Assembly: GCF_000423545.1 (NCBI RefSeq)
Contig: NZ_AUIE01000021.1
Coordinates: 62,001 to 126,000, forward strand
Direction of reading: 5' to 3'
Length of the DNA: 64,000 nt
Source: Metapseudomonas resinovorans DSM 21078
GTDB lineage: Bacteria; Pseudomonadota; Gammaproteobacteria; Pseudomonadales; Pseudomonadaceae
The position numbers and the translations under genes are program-made. The notes under the pieces are model-generated. The model searched no databases, was not told the origin of the DNA, and worked only from the letters and a program-made list of their open reading frames with translations. Shown here piece after piece: positions 36,599 to 44,957 of the stretch. Positions within the stretch are counted from its first letter, which is position 1, and every line of letters starts with the position of its first letter.

Positions 36599-37492
36599 CT
36601 AGCGCAGGTGGTCGCGCTCTTCGTCGTTGGCCGCCAGCCGGCGCAGCTGGACGGCGAGCTGTGCGTAGCCCGGCAACGGTGGAAGGTTGAGGTGCTCGGG
36701 GAGAATCTCGGCGCCCTCGCTGACCAGCAGGGCGAAGTGCACGCTGTTCTCCAGCTCACGGGTATTGCCCGGCCAGGGGTAAGCTTCCAGCGCAGCCTGG
36801 GCGGCCGGGCTGATCAGCGGCAATGACAGGTCCAGGCGCTGTGCGTAGATGCCGAGGAAATACTCGGCCAACGGCAGGATATCGTCCGGCCGTTCGCGCA
36901 ATGGCGGCAGCTCCACCCTTCCTTCGTCCAGGTACTGGTAGAGCCGCGCATTGAACTTGCCGACGCGCACCGCCTTGGCCAGGTCGATGCTGGTAGCGGC
37001 TACCAGACGCGCGTCCACCGGGGTCGGCTGGTGGGCGCCAACGCGGATCACCTCGCGGCTTTCCAGCGCCGCCAACAGCTTGGTCTGCAGAGGCAATGGC
37101 AGGTCGCCGATCTCATCCAGGTAAAGCGTTCCGCCATTGGCCGAACCGAACCAGCCGGCGCGGCTGCTGGCCGAGCCGCTGTGAGCGCCGGCCGTGTGAC
37201 CGAAGAGCTCGGCCTCTGCGTAGGCCTTGCTGATGGCGCTGCAGCTCACCGCCACGAACAGGCCGGGACGGTCGCTGGAACGATGGATCTGCCGGGCCAG
37301 CAATTCCTTGCCGGTGCCGGTTTCGCCCTGGATCAGCACGGGCAGGGTGCTCGGCGCAAGCTGATCGACTTCCTCGCGCAACCGCCGCGATCGCTCGTCG
37401 ACGAACACCAGCGCACGGGCGCGGATGCTGAGGGGGCTGCGGTCGGCATCGGCGAAGGTCAGCAGCGGTTGACCGGGTTTTTCCTTGCTCAT
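36599..37492 (-). CDS. Sigma-54 enhancer-binding AAA+ protein lacking N-terminal sensor and C-terminal HTH (SfnR-like)
   Basis: A 297-residue protein that is almost only the AAA+ core of sigma-54 activators. Walker A is GETGTGKE, Walker B is GTLYLDEIGD, the arginine-finger segment is LPPLRERPDD and sensor II is PWPGNTRELEN. The normally invariant GAFTGA loop that touches sigma-54 reads GAHSGS here. No response-regulator or GAF domain precedes the core, and no Fis-type HTH follows. After the TAG stop the frame continues LFAEVLAG to a second TAG, so a recent CAG-to-TAG change may have trimmed the end. ATG 37492 starts MSKEKPGQ. Similar proteins control organosulfur genes in Pseudomonas. Whether this one still activates sigma-54 is uncertain. 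Confidence 0.8.
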   Translation of the reverse strand: MSKEKPGQPLLTFADADRSPLSIRARALVFVDERSRRLREEVDQLAPSTLPVLIQGETGTGKELLARQIHRSSDRPGLFVAVSCSAISKAYAEAELFGHTAGAHSGSASSRAGWFGSANGGTLYLDEIGDLPLPLQTKLLAALESREVIRVGAHQPTPVDARLVAATSIDLAKAVRVGKFNARLYQYLDEGRVELPPLRERPDDILPLAEYFLGIYAQRLDLSLPLISPAAQAALEAYPWPGNTRELENSVHFALLVSEGAEILPEHLNLPPLPGYAQLAVQLRRLAANDEERDHLR

Positions 37493-37560
37493 GGCGAAAT
37501 CTCCCGCCGGGCCCAGGCTGCGATGCAGCGGGCCCCGACGTATTGCTGAATTGGATTGGA

Positions 37561-38142
37561 TCAGGCGCGTTTTCTGGACGATTGCTCGACGCGCGCTTGC
37601 AAGCGATAGAGATGGGCGAAGCCTTGTTCCCAACGGTGATGCCCGGATTTCACATTGATGTGCCCGGCGCCGGTGAGGATCGCGGCTTCCGAGCCCCAGT
37701 CACGGGCCATTTCCAGGGCTCGCGCGGGGCTGGCCGCATGGTCGTTGTCCGAACCCACCAGCAGGCTGGGGAAGGGCAGCAGGTCACGCGGGATGGGCGC
37801 GAAGCCCTTGAGCGCGTCCGGGCAACCAGGGCGCTGCACGTCCGCCGGCGCGACCAGCAGGGCACCGCGCACGCGACGCAGCACATCCGGATCGGACTGC
37901 GCAGCCCAGTGCGCCACGGTCACGCAGCCCAGACTGTGGGCGATGAGGATCACCGGGGTACGCTCGGCATCGATGGCGCGCTCCAGCGCCGCCACCCAGG
38001 ACGCACGGTCCGGGTTGTTCCAGTCGGCCTGCTCGACCCGGCTCGCATTGGGCAGGCTGCGTTGCCAGTGGCTTTGCCAATGCTCGTCTGGCGAGCCCTG
38101 CCATCCCGGCAGGATCAGGTAGCGAATGGCCTGGCTGCGCAT
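37561..38142 (-). CDS. RBBP9/YdeN-family serine hydrolase
   Basis: A 193-residue alpha/beta hydrolase. The ATG at 38142 follows a strong AAGGAGG, excluding the longer frame upstream. YLILPGWQGSPDEHWQSHW is the family opening, the nucleophile serine is in ILIAHSLGCVTV, the acid is probably in LLVGSDNDHAA and the histidine in GAGHINVKSGHHRW. It acts in the cytoplasm; the substrate is unknown. It is followed 68 bp later by the AAA+ gene, probably in one operon. An AT-rich island with AAATTCTTATTCC lies upstream, resembling the islands of the sulfur genes. Confidence 0.88.
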   Translation of the reverse strand: MRSQAIRYLILPGWQGSPDEHWQSHWQRSLPNASRVEQADWNNPDRASWVAALERAIDAERTPVILIAHSLGCVTVAHWAAQSDPDVLRRVRGALLVAPADVQRPGCPDALKGFAPIPRDLLPFPSLLVGSDNDHAASPARALEMARDWGSEAAILTGAGHINVKSGHHRWEQGFAHLYRLQARVEQSSRKRA

Positions 38143-38169
38143 GGCGAGCCCTCCTTGCTGAATTTCGAT

Positions 38170-38260
38170 GCTGGGCAGTCTAGGTGCTCGCCATATATCT
38201 GTTAAGGAATAAGAATTTATTTGCTTATGCATTATTAGCTTATCCACTAAAGGTCGCCTC
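38170..38260 (-). promoter_or_regulatory. AT-rich control region upstream of the hydrolase gene
   Basis: On the gene's strand it contains GCATAAGCAAATAAATTC followed by TTATTCC, close to the GCATAAATAAATCGTTATT sequence ahead of lsfA. This suggests the hydrolase-AAA+ unit belongs to the sulfur-starvation regulon. Confidence 0.35.
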
Positions 38261-38342
38261 GGCGGCTCAGCGACGCCCCTGTAGGATGGGTTGAGTCATG
38301 CGATACCCATCCCACAAACGCGATGAAGGCAGCCGGGCGCCC

Positions 38343-39260
38343 ATGCAGATCGACGAAGAACTGACCCTGAAGAAGCTGGAGACCTTTCTCGCCTTCATGC
38401 GCAGCGGCAACCTGTCGCGTGCGGCAGCGGAGCTGAACACCAGCAACGTCAGCGTACACCGCGCCATCCACTCGCTGGAAAGCGCCCTGCGCTGCCCGCT
38501 GTTCAAGCATGAAGGGCGCAACCTGACGCCGCTGGAGAGCGCCTACGTGCTGGAAGAAAAGGCCCAGAAGCTGATCCAGGACGCCGTCGAGATGGTCCGT
38601 CTGACCCGCGAGGCGGCCGGCTTCTCTGCCGAACGCTTCAAGCTCGGCGCGCTCTATTCGCTGACGGTGAAGACCGTGCCGCAGTTGGTCATGGGCCTGA
38701 AGCTGCGACGCAGCGAGCTGAACATCGACCTCACCCTGGGATCCAACGTCGACCTGCTCTACCGCCTGAAGAACATGGAACTGGACGCCATCCTGGTCTC
38801 CCTGGATGACAGCGTGAACGACCCGGATTGCGAGCAATTGCCGCTGTTCTCCGACGACATCTTCCTCGCCGTCCCGACCGATTCGCCCTTCGCCGACCAG
38901 GACGAAGTGGACCTGGCGGACCTCGCCGACTCCACCTTCATCACCCTGACCCAGGGTTTCGCCACCCACCGCGACGGCGCGCGGGTGTTCCAGCAGGCCG
39001 GCTTCGAGCCCAAGGTGGCGATGCAGGTGAACGACATCTTCACCCTGCTCAGCATGGTCAGTTCCGGGGTCGGCTACGCGCTGCTGCCCGGGCGCATCGC
39101 GGCGGTCTACGAGAACCGGGTGAAGCTGATCCGCCTGCAGGCGCGTTATCGCCTGCTGCAACACATCGGCGTGGTCTTCCTGAAAGCCCGCGAGCGCGAC
39201 CCGAACCTGCTCGCGCTGATCGCCGAGTGCCGCATGTACAGCCTGCGCAACGAGGGCTGA
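38343..39260 (+). CDS. mdcR: LysR-family regulator of malonate decarboxylase, MdcR
   Basis: A 305-residue LysR regulator. I chose the ATG at 38343 because MQIDEELTLKKLETFLAFMR is the normal MdcR opening; an in-frame start 15 codons upstream lies in a repeat. The HTH is RAAAELNTSNVSVHRAIHSLE, with the linker helix following and a co-inducer domain from about residue 95. It converges on madM at the end of the mdc-mad genes, so it probably acts at the distant mdcA promoter. Malonate is the expected co-inducer. Confidence 0.9.
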   Translation: MQIDEELTLKKLETFLAFMRSGNLSRAAAELNTSNVSVHRAIHSLESALRCPLFKHEGRNLTPLESAYVLEEKAQKLIQDAVEMVRLTREAAGFSAERFKLGALYSLTVKTVPQLVMGLKLRRSELNIDLTLGSNVDLLYRLKNMELDAILVSLDDSVNDPDCEQLPLFSDDIFLAVPTDSPFADQDEVDLADLADSTFITLTQGFATHRDGARVFQQAGFEPKVAMQVNDIFTLLSMVSSGVGYALLPGRIAAVYENRVKLIRLQARYRLLQHIGVVFLKARERDPNLLALIAECRMYSLRNEG

Positions 39261-39262
39261 AA

Positions 39263-39296
39263 CGACAACGCCCCGGCACTGGCCAGGGCGTTGTCG
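39263..39296. terminator. Hairpin between mdcR and madM
   Basis: A perfect 11-bp stem, CGACAACGCCC and GGGCGTTGTCG with a 12-nt loop, lies between the two convergent genes. There is no T-run on either side, so termination may be weak or factor-dependent. Confidence 0.5.
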
Positions 39297-39308
39297 GGCA
39301 GGCCGGGA

Positions 39309-40073
39309 TCAGCCCGCGATGCCGCGCATGGCAAAGAACAGCAGTGACGGCCCGAGCAGACAGCCGAGCGCCGTGTAGAAGGCCGCGGTCAGGCAGCCAT
39401 AGGGCACCAGCTTCGGATCGGTTGCGGCCAGGCCGCCCGCCACACCGCTGGAGGTGCCCATCAAGCCACCGAAGATGACCGCCGTGCGCGGGTTGTTCAG
39501 GCCGATCAGGGGCGCCACGAAGGGCGTCACCACCATCACCAGGATGGCCTTCACCAGGCCGGCGGCGATGGACAGCGCCATGACCTCGGAACTGGCGCCG
39601 ATGGCCGCACCGGTCACCGGGCCGACGATGTAGGTGACTGCGCCAGCGCCAATGGTGGTCAGGCTCACCGCATCCGTGTAGCCGAAGGCCAGGGCCACGC
39701 CGACACCGGCAACGAACGAAGTGCCGATGCCGAAGAACAGCGACACCACGCCCGACACGCCGGCACGTTTGAGCTCCTCAATATTCACCCCGAACGCCGT
39801 GGCGACGATGGCGAAATCCCGCAGCATCGCACCGCCCAGCAGGCCAATGCCGGACAGCAACGGGATATCCACAAGGCCCTTCTGCCCGCCGGTCATCACG
39901 CCGCCGACATAGGACAGCACCAAGCCGAGGAAGATGGCGATGGCCGAGCCGTGCAGGCGGCCACGGGTGAGCTTGTCGGAGAGCCAGTAGGACAGCCACA
40001 TGGTCACGCCGATCACGGCGAAACCGCTGATCAGGCCGTAACCGTTGATCACTTTCAGCATGGATTCGTACAT
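39309..40073 (-). CDS. madM: Malonate transporter subunit MadM
   Basis: A 254-residue inner-membrane protein with many hydrophobic helices that imports malonate together with MadL. I prefer the ATG at 40073 (MYESMLKVINGYGLI), 5 bp after the madL stop; a GTG at 40082 overlapping madL is possible. LGGAMLRDFAIVATAFGVNIEELKRAG and GLMGTSSGVAGGLAATDPKLVPYGCLTAAFYTALGCLLGPSLLFFA are the conserved parts. It is last of the operon. Confidence 0.93.
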   Translation of the reverse strand: MYESMLKVINGYGLISGFAVIGVTMWLSYWLSDKLTRGRLHGSAIAIFLGLVLSYVGGVMTGGQKGLVDIPLLSGIGLLGGAMLRDFAIVATAFGVNIEELKRAGVSGVVSLFFGIGTSFVAGVGVALAFGYTDAVSLTTIGAGAVTYIVGPVTGAAIGASSEVMALSIAAGLVKAILVMVVTPFVAPLIGLNNPRTAVIFGGLMGTSSGVAGGLAATDPKLVPYGCLTAAFYTALGCLLGPSLLFFAMRGIAG

Positions 40074-40078
40074 GGCGG

Positions 40079-40480
40079 TCACCGCTGGGCAGGATTCAGG
40101 GATTCAGCGGCGACCGCCACCGGCTTCTTTTGCCCGAGACGATCGAGCACCGGGACCATGGCGAAGCCAAGCACCACCGCAGCGACGCCGGCGAGGATGG
40201 CCATGGGGCCGCCGGACAGCGCGCCAAGTACGTTCTGCTGGGCAGCCATGGCGACGACGATGGGGATGTAGATGGCGCTCCAGAACTCCACGCCCACTTC
40301 GGACTTGGCGCTCATGAGACCGCGCTTGTGCAGGTAGCTGCCGACGAAAATCAGCAGGAGCATGGCGATACCGACGCCGCCGACATTGGCCGGGACGCCC
40401 AGCAGTTTGCCCAGCAGTTCACCGATGAACAGGCCTGCCAGGGTGCACAGGGCCAGGAAGGCCACACCGTAGATGATCAT
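40079..40480 (-). CDS. madL: Malonate transporter subunit MadL
   Basis: A 133-residue membrane protein with about four helices, the small partner of MadM. MIIYGVAFLALCTLAGLFIG, GGVGIAMLLLIFVGSYL and VEFWSAIYIPIVVAMAAQQN are typical. It lies 61 bp downstream of mdcH and directly ahead of madM. Together the two import malonate with cations. Confidence 0.93.
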   Translation of the reverse strand: MIIYGVAFLALCTLAGLFIGELLGKLLGVPANVGGVGIAMLLLIFVGSYLHKRGLMSAKSEVGVEFWSAIYIPIVVAMAAQQNVLGALSGGPMAILAGVAAVVLGFAMVPVLDRLGQKKPVAVAAESLNPAQR

Positions 40481-40541
40481 TGTTGTTGTCCTCGCATTCG
40501 GGTCGAAGTTGCTTGTTCTTGTCCTTCGAAGTGCACGGCGG

Positions 40542-41462
40542 TTATCGGGTCCGGCTTACCTCCTCACGCAGCAAGGCGTCCAGCGTATCCAGACGGGCGC
40601 CCTGGAAGGCGATCACCGTACCTTGGTCGAAGACCCGCCGCGCCAGGCCGCTGAGCACGGTGCCGGGCGGCAGTTCGATATGCAGGCGCACGCCGCGCTC
40701 GTACGCGGTGCGCAGGGTGGCGTGCCAGTCGATGACACGGCACATGTTGAAAGCGAGGTCGTCGCGCAGGCGCTCCGGATCGAAGATCGGCCGCGCCGTG
40801 CTGCCGCTGAGGTAGCGGATCGCCGGGCGGCGCAGTTCTACCCCGGCAAAGGCGTCGGCCAGCTCGCGGGCGGGTTGTTCCAGCAGTTCGCAGTGAGACG
40901 GCACGCTCATCGCCAGACGCTTCGCCGCACCGGCGCCGAGCACCCGGGCACGCTCGGCGACGGCGGCCATGGCGGCATCGCTGCCGGCGATCACCAGCTG
41001 GTTGTCGGCATTGATATTGGCGAGGTAGACCGGCCCTGGCGCGTCAGCCAGCAGGCGCTCCACGGTGCCCTGATCGAGCCCGATGATGGCGGTCATGCCA
41101 TAGCCCTGTGGATACGCCTGCTGCATCAGCTCGCCGCGCAGGGCCACCAGGCGCACGGCATCGGCGAAGTCCAGCGAACCGGCGATCACCGCTGCCGCAT
41201 AGGCACCGATGGAGAGCCCGGCGACATAGTCCGGCGCCGGGCTGCGTTCGAGCAGCAAGCGCGCGCACGAAACACCGGCCACCAGCAGGCAGAGCTGCAC
41301 GGCACGGGTGGATTGCAGCGCCTCGGCCGAATCCAGCGCCAGCACGTTTTCGCCCAGGGCAGCGCTGGCTTCCTCCAGGACGTCGGCGGTTTCCGCCGGC
41401 AGCTGGTGGAGCATGCCCACCTGCTGCGCGCCCTGGCCAGGAAAGGCGAACAGGCTGCTCAC
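40542..41462 (-). CDS. mdcH: Malonate decarboxylase epsilon subunit MdcH (malonyl-CoA:ACP transacylase)
   Basis: A 306-residue FabD-like acyltransferase that loads malonyl onto the MdcC carrier to start the cycle. LFAFPGQGAQQVGMLHQLP is the family opening, the nucleophile serine is in GLSIGAYAAAV, and the catalytic histidine is in MSVPSHCELL. Overlap with mdcG by 4 bases shows tight coupling. Confidence 0.93.
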   Translation of the reverse strand: MSSLFAFPGQGAQQVGMLHQLPAETADVLEEASAALGENVLALDSAEALQSTRAVQLCLLVAGVSCARLLLERSPAPDYVAGLSIGAYAAAVIAGSLDFADAVRLVALRGELMQQAYPQGYGMTAIIGLDQGTVERLLADAPGPVYLANINADNQLVIAGSDAAMAAVAERARVLGAGAAKRLAMSVPSHCELLEQPARELADAFAGVELRRPAIRYLSGSTARPIFDPERLRDDLAFNMCRVIDWHATLRTAYERGVRLHIELPPGTVLSGLARRVFDQGTVIAFQGARLDTLDALLREEVSRTR

Positions 41463-42076
41463 GCGGCATGCTCCAGAACGTGCCAGGGGTTATCCACAAG
41501 GCGGGCCCCTTCGACGCATTTCAGCAGCACGCGACGCGCCTCACCGGCCCATTCGCGCAAGGCCACTGCGCCATTGGGGGTTTCCAGTTGCAGGTCGATG
41601 CGACACGGCGCGTCGTCCAGCACTGCCAGCAGCGCGCGGGCGTGCTGGCGGTCGATGGCACATGGGGTACGCAGGATCAGATCGAGGTCGCTGGCCTCGT
41701 GCAGCACGGCAATACCGGTGGCGAGCTGGAAGCCGACGCTGCCGGTGGGACCCCAGGGCAAGCCGGTGGCGGCCAGTATCGGGGCAACGACTTCCAGCGC
41801 CCGCAGCGCCGGGAAATCGGCTACAGCACGAGGTCGCAGTTGTTCGGGGCTGAGCAGGCGCTGGATGGCATGGACGGGCATGACAGCAGCAAGGCGCTGG
41901 TCACGGCTGGTGCCACGGATGCCGACGGCAACCCAGCCGTCCGCACAAACAGCACGGCGCACCACCACAGGATGACCGGCTGCCAGGGCCTGATGTGCCC
42001 AGGCAGGGGCATCAGCGGGGAGCTGGTCCGATGTCATGCCCCAGAGCAGGTCGTGGGGTTTTGGAGTCTTGTTCAT
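41459..42076 (-). CDS. mdcG: Phosphoribosyl-dephospho-CoA transferase MdcG (holo-ACP synthase)
   Basis: A 205-residue nucleotidyltransferase that attaches the 2'-(5''-triphosphoribosyl)-3'-dephospho-CoA prosthetic group, made by MdcB, to MdcC. The ATG at 42076 follows AAGGAG; the longer frame upstream runs through a repeat. MNKTPKPHDLLWG starts the protein. HEASDLDLILR supplies the metal-binding aspartates of the polymerase-beta-like fold, and RIDLQLETPNGAVALREWA closes it. Confidence 0.92.
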   Translation of the reverse strand: MNKTPKPHDLLWGMTSDQLPADAPAWAHQALAAGHPVVVRRAVCADGWVAVGIRGTSRDQRLAAVMPVHAIQRLLSPEQLRPRAVADFPALRALEVVAPILAATGLPWGPTGSVGFQLATGIAVLHEASDLDLILRTPCAIDRQHARALLAVLDDAPCRIDLQLETPNGAVALREWAGEARRVLLKCVEGARLVDNPWHVLEHAA

Positions 42077-42110
42077 TCGTGGCTCCTTGAAGTTCGGCGG
42101 CTCGGGCCTC

Positions 42111-42157
42111 CCCCTCACCCCTCGCCCGCTTGCGGGAGAGGGGCTGGGGGTGAGGGG
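42111..42157. repeat. CCCTC..GAGGG hairpin between mdcE and mdcG
   Basis: CCCCTCACCCCTCGCCCGCT with GCGGGAGAGGGGCTGGGGGT and GAGGGG. It resembles the element at 25171-25210 and sits within the operon, 2 bp beyond the mdcE stop. Confidence 0.65.
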
Positions 42158-42159
42158 CT

Positions 42160-42942
42160 CTACCACTGCACCCTTAACATCTCCCTGACTCTCGAAGACG
42201 CCGCACGGTTCTCCGCACCCAGCCTTCCAGCCAGATCCGTGCTCGCACCGATGTCCTCGACTGCCCGCAGCAGGCACTCACGCACCCGGCCGATATCGGC
42301 TTCGTTCGGCTGCTCCGCATCGCCCACGGCAACCCGCTCCCACAGCAATCCGAGGGAGGCGTAGTTCTCCAGGTCATAGGCCATCGGCGGCACCTTGGCG
42401 GCCAGCACTTCCAGCTCCTCCACACTACGCAGGGTGATGCGTGCGGCGGCGGCCTTGCCCATGGCGTGGACCATCACCCCGCTGTCATCCAGGGCGATCA
42501 GGCGCTGGGCCTGGTAGCCGTGGGCGAGGAAGGCACCGGACATGGCCTTGCCCACCAGCAGGCCGATCACCGGGTGCCCGGCAAGGCGGGCGCGGGCGTA
42601 TGCGTCCACCGCTCCCGCCAGTGCCTGGTGGATACCCAGGGCTTCCTCGCGGCGGCCATAGGCCTGGCTGGGAACATCCACCAGGGCCACGAGCACGCGC
42701 TTGGCGCCGTCTCGATCAGCCTCGATGGCCTCATCCACCGCCTTGGCCAGGCCCCAGCCTTCCAGCAGGCCGACCTCGCCATTGCGGGCGCGGGGAAACG
42801 GGTTGTGCGGGTCGGGCACAACGGCGATGAAGCGCGCGGCGCGATTGCCCAGCTCACCGTCGATCACCTTCACCGAAGACGGGAAGCCTTGCAGGGTTTC
42901 GCCGCCGGCAAGGCCTTGCAGCCAGTTCAGTCCACGGCTCAT
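42160..42942 (-). CDS. mdcE: Malonate decarboxylase gamma subunit MdcE
   Basis: A 260-residue crotonase/carboxyltransferase-fold subunit that with MdcD decarboxylates malonyl-S-ACP to acetyl-S-ACP. MSRGLNWLQGLAGGE opens it; VPDPHNPFPRARNGEVGLLEG, LVDVPSQAYGRREE and LLVGKAMSGAFLAHGYQAQR are the conserved segments forming the active site and oxyanion hole. It overlaps mdcD by 4 bases. No biotin domain is present, in line with the biotin-independent (Mdc) type. Confidence 0.93.
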   Translation of the reverse strand: MSRGLNWLQGLAGGETLQGFPSSVKVIDGELGNRAARFIAVVPDPHNPFPRARNGEVGLLEGWGLAKAVDEAIEADRDGAKRVLVALVDVPSQAYGRREEALGIHQALAGAVDAYARARLAGHPVIGLLVGKAMSGAFLAHGYQAQRLIALDDSGVMVHAMGKAAAARITLRSVEELEVLAAKVPPMAYDLENYASLGLLWERVAVGDAEQPNEADIGRVRECLLRAVEDIGASTDLAGRLGAENRAASSRVREMLRVQW

Positions 42943-43793
42943 GTCCGGTCTCCTTGATAAAGGGCACGCACAGCGGCGGCGTCCAGTTGTTCGCACGCGT
43001 CGCCCAGTTGCGCCAGGCGTTCAAGGAACCAGGCATGTCGGCGGCTGCGCGGCAGGCCCTGTTCCGGTTGCACGAGCAACGCTTGCAGGGTTTCGCGGAT
43101 GGCGTCGATGTCGTCGGCGACATAGGCGTCCACCAGGCCGCTGGCCATGCGCTGCTCGCCACCGGTGATGCTCCAGATGAAGGGACGGTCGCGGGAGTCA
43201 TATTCGTCGATGCCCGCCTCCTGCTCGATCACCTGCGGGCCGTTGAGGCCCAGGCGCGCTTCGCGGGTGACGATCAGGTGGCTGCACAGGCCGGCGGCGA
43301 TGGACATGCCGCCGAAGCAACCCACCGGCCCTGCAACCAGACCAATCACGGGCTGGTACTGGCGCAGCTCGACGATGGCCGCCTGGATTTCCGCAATGGC
43401 GGCGAGCCCCAGGTTGGCTTCCTGCAGGCGCACGCCGCCGGTCTCCAGTAGCAGCACGGCGCAGGTCGGAATGCCCTGACGGTTGTCTTGCGCCGCCAGT
43501 TCCAGCGCACCGGCGATCTTGGCACCGCCGACTTCGCCCATGCTGCCGCCTTGGAAGGCGCCTTCGATGGCGGCGACCAGCGCCGGCTGGCCATTGATGC
43601 TGCCCTTGGCCACCACCACGCCGTCGTCGGCCTGGGGCACGATGCCCTGCTGCGGCAGCCAGGGGGAAATGACCCGGTCGAAGGGGCCGATGAGTTCGCG
43701 GAAGCTTCCGGCATCCAGCAGCTCGCGGGCGCGCTGGCGGGCGCCAAGTTCGATGAAGCTGCGCGCTTCGAGCAGGCGTGCGATATCAGTCAT
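42939..43793 (-). CDS. mdcD: Malonate decarboxylase beta subunit MdcD
   Basis: A 284-residue carboxyltransferase-fold subunit that pairs with MdcE. MTDIARLLEARSFIELGARQRARE is the usual opening; IEGAFQGGSMGEVGGAKIAGALELA and LLLETGGVRLQEANLGLAAIAE are the core crotonase segments, and GCFGGMSIAAGLCSHLIVTREARLGLNGPQVIEQEAG contains the oxyanion-hole glycines. It overlaps mdcC by 8 bases. Confidence 0.93.
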   Translation of the reverse strand: MTDIARLLEARSFIELGARQRARELLDAGSFRELIGPFDRVISPWLPQQGIVPQADDGVVVAKGSINGQPALVAAIEGAFQGGSMGEVGGAKIAGALELAAQDNRQGIPTCAVLLLETGGVRLQEANLGLAAIAEIQAAIVELRQYQPVIGLVAGPVGCFGGMSIAAGLCSHLIVTREARLGLNGPQVIEQEAGIDEYDSRDRPFIWSITGGEQRMASGLVDAYVADDIDAIRETLQALLVQPEQGLPRSRRHAWFLERLAQLGDACEQLDAAAVRALYQGDRT

Positions 43794-44103
43794 GTGCGGG
43801 CTCCTTTTGAGAAGAAAGGGCCTCCAGCCCCTGTTCCAGGCGCAGGCGCACCACGCCGGGCGTGGCGCCGAAGTCGTGGATGTCGATGTTCAGGGCCGGC
43901 AGCGACTGGCCGTCGAAGAGGCGCTGGAACAACTGCTGCCAGCGCGGGCCGCTGCCATTCACCGAGGTCACCACCTGGATCGACAGGGTGCCGGCGCTGC
44001 CGGGTTCCAGCAGCACTTCGAGGTCGCCGGAGCCGACGCAGCCGACCAGGGCGCGGCCTCGTGCCGGCTGCCCGGCGGGGAATTGGAAGGATAGGGTTTC
44101 CAT
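43786..44103 (-). CDS. mdcC: Malonate decarboxylase acyl-carrier protein MdcC (delta subunit)
   Basis: A 105-residue carrier. With the ATG at 44103 the serine that receives the prosthetic group is Ser25 in LVGCVGSGDLEVLLE, matching the position known for MdcC and supporting this start over the GTG at 44109. The two genes are nearly contiguous: the mdcB stop ends 2 bp before this ATG. The carrier shuttles malonyl and acetyl groups between MdcA, MdcD/E and MdcH. Confidence 0.93.
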   Translation of the reverse strand: METLSFQFPAGQPARGRALVGCVGSGDLEVLLEPGSAGTLSIQVVTSVNGSGPRWQQLFQRLFDGQSLPALNIDIHDFGATPGVVRLRLEQGLEALSSQKEPAHD

Positions 44104-44105
44104 GG

Positions 44106-44957
44106 TCACAGGCTCCCGGCTTTATCGAGGAACAGGCAGGCGGCCAACAGGTCGGCGGCACCACCCGGCGAGGCGTTGAGTTGCAGCAGGCGGGCGTCCA
44201 GCGCGCGCAGTTGGCGGCGGCCGGCGAGGCTGGCACTGCCACCGGCGTCGAGCACGGCACGGGCGCCCTGCTGCATAGCGGCGAGACCTTCCAGGCCGGC
44301 GCGCCAGAGCACGCAGGTGTCAGCCAGGGTGGTCATGATCGCCAAGAGTGCATCGAGGCGGGCGTTCTGCTCACCGGCACCGGCGGCACGGCTGCGGGCC
44401 AGTTGCGGCAGGCCCTGTTCGATCACGGTGGGGAAGCCGAGTTGGGCTTCTTCCCGCGCACCACGGGCACCGTAGCGGCGGGCGACCTGGGCACCGTGGC
44501 TGTCGTTGAGCGGCGCGGCGCGGTCGTCGATCAGCGCGATGCGCGCAGCGCGCAGGGCGATGGCATGGGCGGCGCGGCTAGCGGGTTTCAGCGCCAGCGC
44601 CGCCACCAGCAGGCCCAGGGCCCAGATCGCGCCGCGATGAGTATTCACCCCGCCGGTGATGCTGAGCATCGCCGCTTCACCTTCGCGGCCAATCCGGCCA
44701 AGCGCTTCGCGCAGCGGCTGGCCGACTTCGCCATGCTCCAGCGCCGCCTCGGCCATCTGCTTGAAGCAGGGCCAGAGAGACAACGCAGAGGCATGCATCA
44801 GGCCCAGGTGCAGGTCGCTGTGGGCACCACTGCCACGGCGGTCAACCAGCGCCGGCTTGGGCGAGAGGTCGGCTTCGTCGATCAGGGCATCGACCGCCAG
44901 GTCCGCCAGCCAGTCGGCGAGCGGCAGGTCGGCGTTGCGTAGGACAAGTGCGCTCAT
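44106..44957 (-). CDS. mdcB: Triphosphoribosyl-dephospho-CoA synthase MdcB
   Basis: A 283-residue CitG-family enzyme that makes the precursor of the MdcC prosthetic group from ATP and dephospho-CoA. [21 protein letters not shown] is the family signature; [25 protein letters not shown] near the N-terminus is also conserved. The ATG at 44957 overlaps the mdcA stop by one base (TGATG). Confidence 0.93.
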   Translation of the reverse strand: MSALVLRNADLPLADWLADLAVDALIDEADLSPKPALVDRRGSGAHSDLHLGLMHASALSLWPCFKQMAEAALEHGEVGQPLREALGRIGREGEAAMLSITGGVNTHRGAIWALGLLVAALALKPASRAAHAIALRAARIALIDDRAAPLNDSHGAQVARRYGARGAREEAQLGFPTVIEQGLPQLARSRAAGAGEQNARLDALLAIMTTLADTCVLWRAGLEGLAAMQQGARAVLDAGGSASLAGRRQLRALDARLLQLNASPGGAADLLAACLFLDKAGSL

